A stretch of DNA of 64,000 bases from CAYPPG01 sp964412555. Lineage in GTDB: Bacteria > Hinthialibacterota > Hinthialibacteria > Hinthialibacterales > Hinthialibacteraceae. The translations under genes and the position numbers were made by a program. Below the pieces are notes generated by a model, which saw only the letters and a list, made by a program, of their open reading frames with translations, did no database searches and was not told the DNA's origin. The DNA lies in the NCBI GenBank assembly GCA_964412555.1, contig CAYPPG010000011.1:74965-138964 (forward strand). Reading direction: 5' to 3'. Each line of letters starts with the position of its first letter. Position 1 is the stretch's first letter. Below, piece after piece: positions 43,483-52,605 of the stretch.

Positions 43483-45501
43483 ATGTGTTTTACGAATTTG
43501 CTCATCACGGCTTTTCTATTGATCGGGAGCGTATCTGCATCGGAACTGGATGTATTATCGGAGAAAGTAGAAGGATTCGTCCCGAATCAAATGATGACCG
43601 ATTACTTGACTCATTTGCGCGAAGAAGCCTTCGACCGGCGCGAAGAATATTATGAAAGTTTGAAAACGGATGAACAATTGCGCAATCATCAAGAAAAAAT
43701 GCGCGATTTTTTCATCGAACAGCTGGGCGGTTTTCCCGAACGGACACCGCTCAATGCGAAAGTTGTGGCTCGGGAAGAGCGTGACGGGTATCGCATCGAA
43801 AAAGTCATTTACGAAAGCCAACCGGATCATTTCGTTACCGCCGTTCTTTATTTGCCGCTTTCTGAACCACCTTATCCCGGTGTGTTGTTTCCCTGTGGCC
43901 ACAGTTCCAACGGCAAGGCCAGCGAAGCGTATCAACGCGGTTGCATCCTGTTAGCGAAAAACGGTCTTGCGGCATTCTGCTATGATCCCATCGATCAAGG
44001 TGAACGTTATCAACTGCTGGATGAGAATGATAAACCAATTATTGGTGGAACCATCGGTCACACAATGACCGGTGTCGGCAGTATCCTTCTAGGGCGTAAC
44101 ACCGCCCGTTTTCGCATTTGGGACGGAATGCGCGGAATCGATTATCTCGTCAGCCGTGAGGATATCGATTCTGAAAAAATCGGCTGCACAGGAAATTCCG
44201 GCGGCGGCACGTTGACCAGTTATCTCATGGCGCTGGATGAGCGCATCGTCTGCGCTGCTCCCAGTTGCTATATCACCACGCTGCGCAATCAAGCGCCACA
44301 GGACGCCGAACAGGATATCCATGCACAAATCGCCCTCGGCATGGATCACGCGGACTACATCATGATGCGCGCTCCGAAGCCGACGTTGTTGTGCACCGCA
44401 ACCCGCGATTTCTTCGATATCCATGGCGCATGGTACGCTTTTCGGCAAGCGAAGCGTTTTTACACCCGCATGGATCATGCGGAACGAATCAATTTAGTCG
44501 AGACGGATGCAACCCACGGATTTTCAACTCAACTGCGTGTCGCTATGGTTCGATGGATGCGCCGCTGGCTGCTCGGAATCGACGACGCCATCACCGAACC
44601 CGATTTCCCGATTATGACCGATGAAGATATGCAGGTAACTGAGAGCGGCCAAGTCATGCTTATGGAAGGCGCTCGGAATGTCTATGATTTGAATCTGGAT
44701 TATGAGAAGGAACTTACGAAAAAGCGTAAAGAGTATTGGCAAAATACGAACGAGCAGAAAGCACTCGAAAAAGTCGGAGAAATAGCCGGCATTCGAAAAC
44801 TGGAAGACCTCCCGATGCCCCAGCTCGTCAAAACGGGAACGATAGATCGCGACGAGTATCAAATCGAGAAAATCGTTCTGAAACCGGAACCGCGTGTTTT
44901 TCTACCCGCCCTGGTTTTTGTACCGAATGAAACAAACGGGGAAGCGTGCCTCTATCTGCATGGCGACGGAAAAGACACCGATGCCCAACCCGGCGGTCCT
45001 ATCGAAAAACGAGTAAAGCAGGGACAAATCGTACTCGCCGTTGATTTGCGCGGCATCGGAGAGACAAGAAATTCGAGCCGAGGCGGAAGTTGGCAAACCT
45101 ATTTCAGCGGCAACTGGCAGGATTATTTCCTGGCGTACATGCTCGATAAAACATACGTCGGCATGCGTGCGGAAGACGCGCTCATTTGTGCCCGATTCTT
45201 GAAAACATACAAAAGCGGCGCTTCTTTGAATCGCGTGCATATGGTGGCTATCGGAGAAGCAGGCCCGTCCGCCCTGCACGCCGCGGCCTTGGAATCGATC
45301 TTGTTCGAATCGGTCGAATTGCGCCATTCGCTTGTCTCCTGGTCAAACGTGATCCATACACCGATTTCCAAGAACCAATTGATCAATGCTGTGCACGGTG
45401 CTCTTGAAACCTACGACTTACCGGATTTGGTGAATACGATTCCGGAAGGTAAAATAAAAGTAAAGGATTCCGTTAATGCGAAAAATGAACAAATTGATTA
45501 G
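43483..45501 (+). CDS. Secreted tandem alpha/beta-hydrolase, second unit lacking the serine
   Basis: 672 residues from the ATG with AGGAG 7 bases upstream. A signal peptide (~20 residues, ending VSASE) precedes an acetyl-xylan-esterase/AB-hydrolase unit with nucleophile elbow GNSGGGTL and late His in DATHGFS. A second hydrolase-like unit (residues ~440-672: ACLYLHGDGKD, VLAVDLRGIGETRNS) has GEAGPSA where the elbow Ser should be, so it is probably non-catalytic. Likely removes esters or acts on modified glycans outside the cytoplasm. Followed after 6 bases by a toxin-antitoxin module of different composition. Confidence 0.82.
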   Translation: MCFTNLLITAFLLIGSVSASELDVLSEKVEGFVPNQMMTDYLTHLREEAFDRREEYYESLKTDEQLRNHQEKMRDFFIEQLGGFPERTPLNAKVVAREERDGYRIEKVIYESQPDHFVTAVLYLPLSEPPYPGVLFPCGHSSNGKASEAYQRGCILLAKNGLAAFCYDPIDQGERYQLLDENDKPIIGGTIGHTMTGVGSILLGRNTARFRIWDGMRGIDYLVSREDIDSEKIGCTGNSGGGTLTSYLMALDERIVCAAPSCYITTLRNQAPQDAEQDIHAQIALGMDHADYIMMRAPKPTLLCTATRDFFDIHGAWYAFRQAKRFYTRMDHAERINLVETDATHGFSTQLRVAMVRWMRRWLLGIDDAITEPDFPIMTDEDMQVTESGQVMLMEGARNVYDLNLDYEKELTKKRKEYWQNTNEQKALEKVGEIAGIRKLEDLPMPQLVKTGTIDRDEYQIEKIVLKPEPRVFLPALVFVPNETNGEACLYLHGDGKDTDAQPGGPIEKRVKQGQIVLAVDLRGIGETRNSSRGGSWQTYFSGNWQDYFLAYMLDKTYVGMRAEDALICARFLKTYKSGASLNRVHMVAIGEAGPSALHAAALESILFESVELRHSLVSWSNVIHTPISKNQLINAVHGALETYDLPDLVNTIPEGKIKVKDSVNAKNEQID

Positions 45502-45507
45502 AACAAC

Positions 45508-45987
45508 ATGATAAGTCCACTTCGGGTTTATATTGATACTTCAGTTTTTGGCGGGTATTTCGATAAAGAATTCGAGACTTCTTCTCAATGTTTATTTCGG
45601 TTTGTCCAAAATGGCAAAATCATTCCTTTAATATCGGACACTGTCATGGAAGAGATCATTGATGCTCCTCAACGTGTAAAAGATTTAGTATCTGATACAA
45701 TTGTAATAGGAGCTGAAAGGTTGGATATTACAGATGAAGCGATTCAGCTTCAAGAAAAATATCTACAAGCTGCCATTGTAACTGATAAATATGCAGATGA
45801 TGCGCTTCATGTTGCACAAGCGACGTTAGCTCATGCAGATGTGATTGCAACATGGAATTTCAAACATCTTGTCAATCCAATTCGCATTAGATTGTTCAAC
45901 CATGTTAATATAAAATCAGGATATGATACTATAGTCATAATGACACCGAATGAAATCAATCCAATACTGGAGAAAAACCATGGATAA
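45508..45987 (+). CDS. PIN-domain toxin-like ribonuclease (VapC-like)
   Basis: 159 residues. The acidic PIN residues are visible: Asp in VYIDTSVFGGYF, Glu in VMEEIID, Asp in DKYADDALHVAQATLAHAD, and the ATWNFKHLV strand. PIN toxins cleave RNA with Mg2+. It is more AT-rich than the hydrolase just upstream. It overlaps the next small gene by 8 bases, forming a toxin-first pair. Confidence 0.8.
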   Translation: MISPLRVYIDTSVFGGYFDKEFETSSQCLFRFVQNGKIIPLISDTVMEEIIDAPQRVKDLVSDTIVIGAERLDITDEAIQLQEKYLQAAIVTDKYADDALHVAQATLAHADVIATWNFKHLVNPIRIRLFNHVNIKSGYDTIVIMTPNEINPILEKNHG

Positions 45988-46162
45988 GAAAATTGAAAAG
46001 ACGTTTGATTGTATCGAAATGAAAAGGAAAAGTCAAGAACGTATTTATAATGAAACAAAAGGCATGACACCTGAAGAACGCTTAGACTATTTCAAGCAGA
46101 GGGTGGAAAATGGGCCTTTTGCGAAATTATTCAAACGAGAATCGGTTTCGAAAGAACAATGA
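45980..46162 (+). CDS. Small antitoxin-like partner of the PIN protein
   Basis: 60 residues (MDKKIEKTFDCIEMKRKSQERIYNETKG, then MTPEERLDYFKQRVENGPFAKLF). It is helical and charged. The MTPEExLxYF motif recurs in small proteins encoded beside PIN genes. The start overlaps the PIN stop by 8 bases, which favours coupled synthesis. An antitoxin role is inferred from position. Confidence 0.65.
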   Translation: MDKKIEKTFDCIEMKRKSQERIYNETKGMTPEERLDYFKQRVENGPFAKLFKRESVSKEQ

Positions 46163-46230
46163 TGTTCTTTCGATCGGGCAATTTGATGGCAGATAGGGAA
46201 TCAACCATCCAAAATGAGGGATAAGAAATC

Positions 46231-46467
46231 ATGACTTTGCTTCAGAAAATCGAAGAAGAAGCCCGGCAACTTAGCCGGGATGAAAAAGAATCTCTTGTGT
46301 ACACTCTTCTGCTCGATATCGAACAATCCAAAGCGGACGAGGAAAAAGAGATTGAAGCGGCGTGGATACAAGAAGCTGAAAAGAGACTGGAAGATTATAA
46401 AGCAGGGAAAACGAGTGGTATTCCCGCAGAAACTGTTCTCAAGGAAATAAAAGATAAATTACTGTGA
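46231..46467 (+). CDS. Addiction-module antitoxin (short helical family)
   Basis: 78 residues. The start LLQKIEEEARQLSRDEKESLVYTLLLDIEQS matches the addiction-module component family found before ParE/RelE toxins. The tail TSGIPAETVLKEIKDKLL is also typical (IPAEEVLxEI). GAGGGA lies 9 bases upstream. It overlaps the toxin by GTGA. Confidence 0.82.
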   Translation: MTLLQKIEEEARQLSRDEKESLVYTLLLDIEQSKADEEKEIEAAWIQEAEKRLEDYKAGKTSGIPAETVLKEIKDKLL

Positions 46468-46757
46468 AACGTATCATCATTGAATTCCTTGCATATGAAG
46501 AACTGATAGAAATTGTAAATTATTATCAGTCTCAAAAATCCGGACTGGGTCATGAATTTATTCATGAGATTGAAAATGCGTTCTTGCTTATTACACAATT
46601 TCCCAAAAGTGGAAGTCAAGTCAATCAGGTAAGAAAAATACGCGTCCAACGTTTTCCCTTTAATATCATCTACTCAGAATTGCCTGATCATATTGTTGTC
46701 TTAGCGATTGCTCATATGAGCAGGCATCCGGATTATTGGAAAGATCGACTCGATTGA
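46464..46757 (+). CDS. ParE/RelE-family toxin
   Basis: 97 residues starting with GTG inside the antitoxin stop. The pattern FLAYEELIEIVNYYQSQKSGLGHEFIHEIENAF, then QFPKSGSQVNQVRKIRVQRFPFNIIYSELPDHIVVLAIAHMSRHPDYW, is a standard ParE-like fold with the closing H-x-RxPxYW. It would poison gyrase or cleave mRNA; ParE-type is favoured by the tail. It ends 4 bases from a convergent secreted-protein gene. Confidence 0.85.
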   Translation: MKRIIIEFLAYEELIEIVNYYQSQKSGLGHEFIHEIENAFLLITQFPKSGSQVNQVRKIRVQRFPFNIIYSELPDHIVVLAIAHMSRHPDYWKDRLD

Positions 46758-46761
46758 TAAT

Positions 46762-48117
46762 CTAATGAAAATCCTTCCATGTTGCCATTCCTGCCTCCTC
46801 TTGCCGTTGAATCAATCTTCCCATAATCCGCCGGTCAAACGGATCGCGGTTGGTTCCGGCTTCTTCCCAGAGAACGAGGAAATCGCCGGTTTGGGTGTTG
46901 ACTTCGACTGCCGGGAGTTTCGATTCATCGAAATACTGTTCACTGTTTCCTTCATCCGTTTCGTCGTCGCCGTCATCATGGATCAGGAATGTATTGCTGA
47001 AGAAAGTTCCATCACGGCGGATGAATCGCCCATAGATATCCGCAAAAGCAAAATCGCCGCTGAGATCACCTTTCCAAACTACAAAATAAAGTTGGGAAAC
47101 AGGATTGTATACGGCATCCTGCCGCAACGTGTAAGCCGTTCCCGCCTCGATTGGCAGCGGATCACCGACTAGGTCACCACCGGCAGTGAGAATCTGGCCG
47201 AAAAGGTCAGTCAATGTTTTCGGATCGCGGTCATCGGCAAATCCGATGCGCTCATCCCACACTACGAGAAAATGATCGTCGTCAGAATTATACACAACAC
47301 GGGGGGATTCTTCCGCGAAGTCCTGATCGCGCAGGCGGATCGTGTCACCGATCAAATCGCCGTTATTCGATATCAACTGTGCGGATAGATTTTCCGAACC
47401 GGTGCTGCGGGCTTCGCGGTCTTCCCATGCCATGAGATACACATTGCTTTCACTCGACCAGGCAACCGATGGATTGGTTCCGGTCCCGAATTGCAAAACC
47501 GGAATATCGAGCGACAAATCCGGGAAGAGAATTTGTGCGGACGGCGGGCCGGCTAATCCGATCATATAACGGTTGTCAATGCTATTATGAACGACGGAAA
47601 CCACTCGCGCACGGGCGGCCGGATCGAAAAACGACGGTCCACGGCTCCAGTCGATTTCGACGACATCTCCGATTGGCTGTCCTTGTGCGGAAACCCGCCG
47701 GGCAACGGACATTTCCGTGCGCTGACGGGCCACGACCAGGAATTCATTGTCGTTGGGATTGTAGGTCACTTCCGGCGCTTCGACGCTTTCGGCTAGGCCA
47801 ATCAACAACTGCTCTTCTCCGATTGGTACTCCATTCTCGCCGTCGAGAAGTGTGCCGCGAATCTCGAAAAAGTTTTCATCGAGCACATTTTCCCAAACCG
47901 CGAGAAATGTGTTGTCTTCCGAATTGTACGCGACATCGGGGAATTGTTGATATTCAGTAGAAGTTTCATCTGAAATCAGAACCGGATCGCTTATCATGTG
48001 ATTATAAGTAGAGATGTCTTCAGAATTTGCAGCGAAGCACTCGTTCCCGATAAGGGGTATAAACCATTCACTCACGATCAAACAGATACCAATACAGTAC
48101 ATACGCCTATCACTCAT
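46762..48117 (-). CDS. Secreted repeat protein, predicted seven-bladed propeller
   Basis: 451 residues from the ATG that follows GGGAGG by 6 bases; the longer frame overlaps the sulfatase end. A signal peptide (RRMYCIGICLIVSEWFIPL) precedes seven copies of a (V/A)xYNxxDNxFLVVW motif. No enzymatic motif was found. The gene begins 20 bases after the sulfatase stop, so the two are probably co-transcribed and may share a glycan target. Confidence 0.7.
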   Translation of the reverse strand: MSDRRMYCIGICLIVSEWFIPLIGNECFAANSEDISTYNHMISDPVLISDETSTEYQQFPDVAYNSEDNTFLAVWENVLDENFFEIRGTLLDGENGVPIGEEQLLIGLAESVEAPEVTYNPNDNEFLVVARQRTEMSVARRVSAQGQPIGDVVEIDWSRGPSFFDPAARARVVSVVHNSIDNRYMIGLAGPPSAQILFPDLSLDIPVLQFGTGTNPSVAWSSESNVYLMAWEDREARSTGSENLSAQLISNNGDLIGDTIRLRDQDFAEESPRVVYNSDDDHFLVVWDERIGFADDRDPKTLTDLFGQILTAGGDLVGDPLPIEAGTAYTLRQDAVYNPVSQLYFVVWKGDLSGDFAFADIYGRFIRRDGTFFSNTFLIHDDGDDETDEGNSEQYFDESKLPAVEVNTQTGDFLVLWEEAGTNRDPFDRRIMGRLIQRQEEAGMATWKDFH

Positions 48118-48136
48118 GATATACCTCCCGATACAA

Positions 48137-49570
48137 TCAGAAATTTTTAAAGGGCCGGCGTGGCTCGGCCTCATTCATTTTTTGTTTCCAGTTGTCAAAC
48201 CGTTCTTTGACCATGCGTAAAATATCCGGCTTTTTCTCGGATAAATCAACCTGTTCTTCTATATCGTTAGAAAGATCGAACAGTCCACCCCCTCGGGAAG
48301 AATCCACCCATTTCCAGTTGCCGACGCGGGCGGCGCGGTCCCCTCGGCGTTCCCAGAACATTTCTTGGCGTGGTGATTTCATCTCGCCGGTGAGAACCGG
48401 TTTCATGTCGAAACCATCGAGAATGACATCCTTTGGAGGCTGTACACCGGTTGCGTGGCACAACATAGGCAAGATTTCCATCGAGGTTAAGAATTCTTTG
48501 GAGACACTGTTTGGTTCAATGACACCCGGCCAGCGGATGGTGCAGGGAACTCGGATTCCACCTTCAAACATTTGCGCTTTTCCACCCCGCAACGGATGAT
48601 TGTCGGCTCCGCCTCCGCCGCCGTTGTCGGAGAAGAAAATGACGATGGTGTTGTCGGCGAGTCCTTCCTGGTCGAGGAAATCGAGCATTTCCCCGATCGC
48701 TTCATCCATATAAGTTACGGCAGCCATAAAGCGTTTGCGTTTCGCTTCGCGCGTATTGCTCTTTTCAGGATCGTATTCGCCATAGTGTTTTCGGATGTAT
48801 TCCAGCGGAGCCTGCACGCCGGGCCGAGGGCGTTCCAAATTGGAAGCGCCATGCGGAGCGTTGAAGGGAACATAGCAGAAAAACGGCCGGTCTTTGTTTT
48901 TCTTCAGAAACTGCATGGCTTCGCGCCGGAATAGGTCGGTGCAGTAGGTGCCTTTGTCTTCTTCGGTCGGTTCGTTGTTGCGGTACATCGAGGGGATGCC
49001 GTAGCGTTCATGGGTACAATAGTCGATGCCGGTATTGACGAATCCGTAAAACTCGTCGAATCCGCGCTGCAAGGGAAGAAAACGGTGCAGCTGCCCCAAA
49101 TCCCATTTGCCGAAAATACCGCTGACATAGCCGGCTTCTTTCAGCATGCGGGGAAGCAGGACTTCGCGGGTATCCATCCCCAGAATTCGCTCGGGAGATA
49201 CTTCATATTCTTCCGGTGTATATAAATAATCGTAATCCACGCGATTGTTGCGATACATATCGTACGTCCCGTTGCGTTGCGGGAAACGGCCGGTGAGCAG
49301 ACTGCCGCGCGAGGGCGTGCAGGCGGGCCAGGTGACGTAGAAATCGGTCAGCCGGACACCGCTGCGGGCGATGCGATCTAAATTCGGCGTCTTGATTTCC
49401 TCTCCACCGTAGCAGCCGAGATCGTTGTAGCCTTGATCGTCGGAGACGATCAACAGAATGTTGGGGGGACGCTTTTGCGCCGCCGATGCATGATTCGCCA
49501 AGAGAGCGGAAGCGGTACTACAAGCGAATGTTTTCAAGAATTGCCGGCGTGTCGAGTCGAATATACTCAT
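48137..49570 (-). CDS. Tat-exported type I sulfatase
   Basis: 477 residues. Tat signal (STRRQFLKTFACS), N-terminal metal site (ILLIVSDDQGYNDLGCYGG) and the formylglycine motif Cys84-Thr-Pro-Ser-Arg in ACTPSRGSLLTGRFPQRNG. Further conserved parts are GIFGKWDLGQ (active-site Lys) and IFFSDNGGGGG (metal Asp/Asn). Cys84 must be converted to formylglycine for hydrolysis of sulfate esters. No obvious maturase lies in the window. Probably acts on sulfated polysaccharides with the downstream propeller protein. Confidence 0.92.
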   Translation of the reverse strand: MSIFDSTRRQFLKTFACSTASALLANHASAAQKRPPNILLIVSDDQGYNDLGCYGGEEIKTPNLDRIARSGVRLTDFYVTWPACTPSRGSLLTGRFPQRNGTYDMYRNNRVDYDYLYTPEEYEVSPERILGMDTREVLLPRMLKEAGYVSGIFGKWDLGQLHRFLPLQRGFDEFYGFVNTGIDYCTHERYGIPSMYRNNEPTEEDKGTYCTDLFRREAMQFLKKNKDRPFFCYVPFNAPHGASNLERPRPGVQAPLEYIRKHYGEYDPEKSNTREAKRKRFMAAVTYMDEAIGEMLDFLDQEGLADNTIVIFFSDNGGGGGADNHPLRGGKAQMFEGGIRVPCTIRWPGVIEPNSVSKEFLTSMEILPMLCHATGVQPPKDVILDGFDMKPVLTGEMKSPRQEMFWERRGDRAARVGNWKWVDSSRGGGLFDLSNDIEEQVDLSEKKPDILRMVKERFDNWKQKMNEAEPRRPFKNF

Positions 49571-49594
49571 CCTTTTCCTCCTTTTTTCGCATTT

Positions 49595-49655
49595 ATTGTG
49601 GTGCGGACCTCTGGTCTGCGCATAATCTATGCAGACCCGAGGTCTGCATCACAAT
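49595..49655. repeat. Long imperfect inverted repeat in the sulfatase leader
   Basis: Two arms of about 28 bases (49595-49622 and 49628-49655) are imperfect reverse complements. Each arm is itself a palindrome of the GTGCGGACCTCTGGTCTGC kind. It lies between the GT-C gene stop and the sulfatase start on the minus strand. Confidence 0.75.
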
Positions 49656-49670
49656 ATTATCTTCCGTTTT

Positions 49671-51083
49671 TCATGATTCCATTGATGCACGTTTTCGAAA
49701 GAAATTGTAGGTCACCCAATCCCATAACAAGATCAAAAAGAAAAGGCCGAATTCAACCGGCTTCACCCAAGCCGGAAAAGTTTTATTGTAGTAATATGTG
49801 TAGGAAAGGAAAACGAGTCCTGTAAAAAAAATCCAAGCGCGATTCGGAAACAATACCAACAGGGGAACAATCCACAACAAGTACCACGGATCGATGACGG
49901 GAGAGCATAACAATACGGTCGCGATGAGGATAAAGAAAGCATGGAACAAATCCGTTTTACTTTCTCGCCAATTGACGACAATCACCTGCCCCATCGTCAC
50001 AGTGAGTACGATGGTGGCTAGAATCAGCCGAGTCAATAGACCGGCCTGCTCATAGTCCAAATCCAGTTGGCGGACAAGATGATCGGCTATTGTAAATATG
50101 CCTGCATTGAACTGCCATTCTTGCGAGTACGTCCAAAATCCTTTCAACACGTTCACATTGAAATCAAAAAACGGTACATAGAGAAGAAGCAAAATAAAAA
50201 GAAATAGTAAAAAATGAATCCATTTCCAAATGCGATGAAACAGCGGAACCAACAAAATACTGAAAAATTTGGTCAATGTGAGAAGCGCCATACCCACACT
50301 GCTCCATCCCATTCGTTCTTGCGCAATCAGCCATAGGCATCCCACCAATAAAAAGGCGCTGACGGAATCCGCATGACCGGAATTCGCGATTTCCTTGATC
50401 ACGAGCGGCGACCAGGCATAAATCAAAACCCATTCCCGCGGTTTCTTTAAAGAGTCCAATAGGGAAAGCAGGAGAAAAATCGTTCCAATGTCGAAGATCA
50501 ACAGAATGAATTTCATCCCGAACACACTGCCGGGATACAGCAATTCGGAAACCAGGAAAACATATTGAAGAGTCGGGGGATAAATCGTGGGAATATACGC
50601 ATAGTTGATTTGATCCCGATAGTCCGTGCTGTACCGGTCCAAGGCGGGATCGGCGGGGGCGAACCGGTAGGGATTCACGCCGTTCGCGTTCATATGGCCG
50701 TCCCACATATAACGATAGATATCGTTTTCGAGGATGAGATCGGAGGGGAGCATGATCGCCCGAAACAAAAGAGAAAAGGCAATGGCGAACCAGAGGTGTC
50801 GGGGATTCATGCTCTTGCCGCGAATCAAGGGAGAAATCAATACCCAATAGCAAAGAAATAGAAAACCAATCGTGCACAAAAAACGGGTTAGGTATTCCGG
50901 GTTGGTCTGTCCCGGTTTCAACCCCTCGCCGGAGAGGAGAAAGAGGTAGATATATCCGAGGCAGCTGGCGATTCCAAGGATGAACAGTTTGGAAGAGCCT
51001 TTGAACGGTGTGGTTTTGTCCAAATCTGTAGGAGTAGTTTCTTCTCCTGTATTTTTAATAGAATTGATATTCTCGTTCTCCAT
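49671..51083 (-). CDS. Integral membrane GT-C-type glycosyltransferase (GT87-like)
   Basis: 470 residues with roughly ten membrane spans. The loop segment ILENDIYRYMWDGHMNANGVNPYRFAP, with an acidic pair soon after a membrane span, and YPPTLQYVFLVSELLYPGS resemble mannosyltransferases of the GT87/DUF2029 kind, which use lipid-linked sugars. The start lies 6 bases after the FolK stop, with GGAG inside the end of folK. It is last in a five-gene minus-strand operon. Confidence 0.75.
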   Translation of the reverse strand: MENENINSIKNTGEETTPTDLDKTTPFKGSSKLFILGIASCLGYIYLFLLSGEGLKPGQTNPEYLTRFLCTIGFLFLCYWVLISPLIRGKSMNPRHLWFAIAFSLLFRAIMLPSDLILENDIYRYMWDGHMNANGVNPYRFAPADPALDRYSTDYRDQINYAYIPTIYPPTLQYVFLVSELLYPGSVFGMKFILLIFDIGTIFLLLSLLDSLKKPREWVLIYAWSPLVIKEIANSGHADSVSAFLLVGCLWLIAQERMGWSSVGMALLTLTKFFSILLVPLFHRIWKWIHFLLFLFILLLLYVPFFDFNVNVLKGFWTYSQEWQFNAGIFTIADHLVRQLDLDYEQAGLLTRLILATIVLTVTMGQVIVVNWRESKTDLFHAFFILIATVLLCSPVIDPWYLLWIVPLLVLFPNRAWIFFTGLVFLSYTYYYNKTFPAWVKPVEFGLFFLILLWDWVTYNFFRKRASMES

Positions 51084-51089
51084 AAAATA

Positions 51090-51578
51090 TTAATCATCTC
51101 CTGCTTGCGATGAATTCTCCAGTTTTCGCAACGCTTGGAAAACAGTGCAATTCATACCGGGTATCTCGCAGGTCGCACATAAATCGGCCAACGGTTTCAA
51201 CACAAACCAGCGCTCGGTCATGCGGGGATGCGGAATTTTCAAACAAGCCTCATCGAGAATCCATTCTCCATATAGAAGGATATCCAAATCAATCACTCGC
51301 GATTCATATTGTTTCTTCTGCGGCCGCGTTCTACCGATTTCACGTTCAATGCAAAGCAAGACTTCCAAAAGCGCACGCGGTTGAAGGGATGTATCGATCT
51401 CGATAACGCCGTTCAGGAAATCCGGAGAACCTTCGGGAAGACCGACAGGTTCTGTTTCATAGAGCGGAGAACAGCGCAGGACTTGGACATCCTTTCGTTC
51501 GGGAAGGTGTCGCAGGACAGTTTCAATCGCCGCCTGCCGGTCGCCCAAATTCGATCCGACACCGAGGTAAGCAATCAT
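51090..51578 (-). CDS. folK: 2-amino-4-hydroxy-6-hydroxymethyldihydropteridine diphosphokinase
   Basis: 162 residues from MIAYLGVGSNLGDRQ. Family motifs are complete: YETEPVGLPEGSPDFLNGVIEIDT, RTRPQKKQYESRVIDLDILLYG with the two metal-binding Asp residues, and IPHPRMTERWFVLKPLADL. It transfers diphosphate from ATP to the pterin in folate synthesis. It starts 10 bases after the DUF4149 stop. No folB or folP is adjacent. Confidence 0.95.
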   Translation of the reverse strand: MIAYLGVGSNLGDRQAAIETVLRHLPERKDVQVLRCSPLYETEPVGLPEGSPDFLNGVIEIDTSLQPRALLEVLLCIEREIGRTRPQKKQYESRVIDLDILLYGEWILDEACLKIPHPRMTERWFVLKPLADLCATCEIPGMNCTVFQALRKLENSSQAGDD

Positions 51579-51588
51579 AAGAAAACCA

Positions 51589-52104
51589 TCAAGAGATAGA
51601 ATGCGGAATAGGAGGATTTCCTCCGGGAACAAAATAGAGGCACAGGATTGCGGTTCCAAGGCCAAGGCAGATTACCATACAGAGCATCGATATCCCGTGC
51701 CACATGCCGAAGGTTTTCCGCAACGGATCTTCTTTGGGGAGATCATCAAAGGAAGGAATTTGATCACGAATAGCATGAATTTTCGGAGTCACAACCGTCA
51801 TGGAAAAAATCTGCACTGCAACCAAAAGGACGATCAAAATTGTAACCACGATTTCTTTCGTTGAAACAGCCGCAGAAGGAAATTTCACGTATTTGATGGC
51901 TTCTGACAATATCAATAATACTATCCCCACAAGTAGAAGACGATCCAGTTTTTGAAGAATCAATCCGACGATTCTTCCACTTTCGGTTCGGGAAGAAAGA
52001 TTGGCAAAGATCGTCGGAGCAACCCAAAAAGCGATCACCGATCCGCCTCCCACCCATAGAACGAGGGGAGCAAGCATGAGTAAATTACGTAAAAAATGCC
52101 ACAT
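51589..52104 (-). CDS. DUF4149-type membrane protein
   Basis: 171 residues with four predicted membrane spans (LLMLAPLVLWVGGGSVIAFWVAP, LLLVGIVLLILSEAI, IVVTILIVLLVAVQIFSM, ISMLCMVICLGLGTAIL). The W-V-G-G start and VVTPKIHAIRD after the third span fit the DUF4149/TMEM205-like family, function unknown. AGGTG precedes the ATG. It lies between the Rrf2 regulator and FolK. Confidence 0.8.
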   Translation of the reverse strand: MWHFLRNLLMLAPLVLWVGGGSVIAFWVAPTIFANLSSRTESGRIVGLILQKLDRLLLVGIVLLILSEAIKYVKFPSAAVSTKEIVVTILIVLLVAVQIFSMTVVTPKIHAIRDQIPSFDDLPKEDPLRKTFGMWHGISMLCMVICLGLGTAILCLYFVPGGNPPIPHSIS

Positions 52105-52137
52105 AAATCACCTATTTTTGTTTGGCTGGTTACTGGC

Positions 52138-52584
52138 TTAGATATAGTACATCAACGCTTCACGTGCTTCATCGAGGTCTTTCACTTCCGCCAATTCAGC
52201 GAGAGTAATGGAGTCCAAGCGCTGTCGGGCAAAGATGCGGATATCCTTGACAATATTACGCAAACGACAAATCGGATCTTTCAGGTGCTGGGGAACATTG
52301 TCCGGATCGAGTCGTTCATCCGGCAGCAAAGGACCTTGAATCGCTTGAAGCACTTGGCCAACCGTAATCATCGAAGACGATTGCGTTAATTTATATCCAC
52401 CTCGAGGGCCGGGAGTACTTTGCACAAGATTCGCTTCCTTTAAACTTCGGATAACATGCTCAAGGAATTTTCGGGGAATGCGTTCGCGCCGAGATAATGT
52501 TTGTAAACTCAATCTTTCATCACTGGAGGACGCGAGTGCCATCATGACGCGTAAAGCATAGTCGGTAGTCTTCGAGAAGCGCAT
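52138..52584 (-). CDS. Rrf2-family transcriptional regulator
   Basis: 148 residues. Winged-helix start (MRFSKTTDYALRVMMALAS, RLSLQTLSRRERIPRKFLEHVIRSLKEANLVQSTPGPRGGYKL) is diagnostic of Rrf2. IscR and NsrR bind an iron-sulfur cluster through three cysteines; only one Cys is present here (in DPICRL), so cluster sensing of that kind is unlikely. GGAAGG lies upstream of the ATG. It is 33 bases ahead of the DUF4149 gene. Confidence 0.92.
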   Translation of the reverse strand: MRFSKTTDYALRVMMALASSSDERLSLQTLSRRERIPRKFLEHVIRSLKEANLVQSTPGPRGGYKLTQSSSMITVGQVLQAIQGPLLPDERLDPDNVPQHLKDPICRLRNIVKDIRIFARQRLDSITLAELAEVKDLDEAREALMYYI

Positions 52585-52605
52585 TCGTTTTTTTTCCTTC
52601 CGCCG

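Noticed and set aside
52138..52584. IscR- or NsrR-type iron-sulfur sensor
   Set aside because: Only one cysteine is present, whereas these regulators use three.
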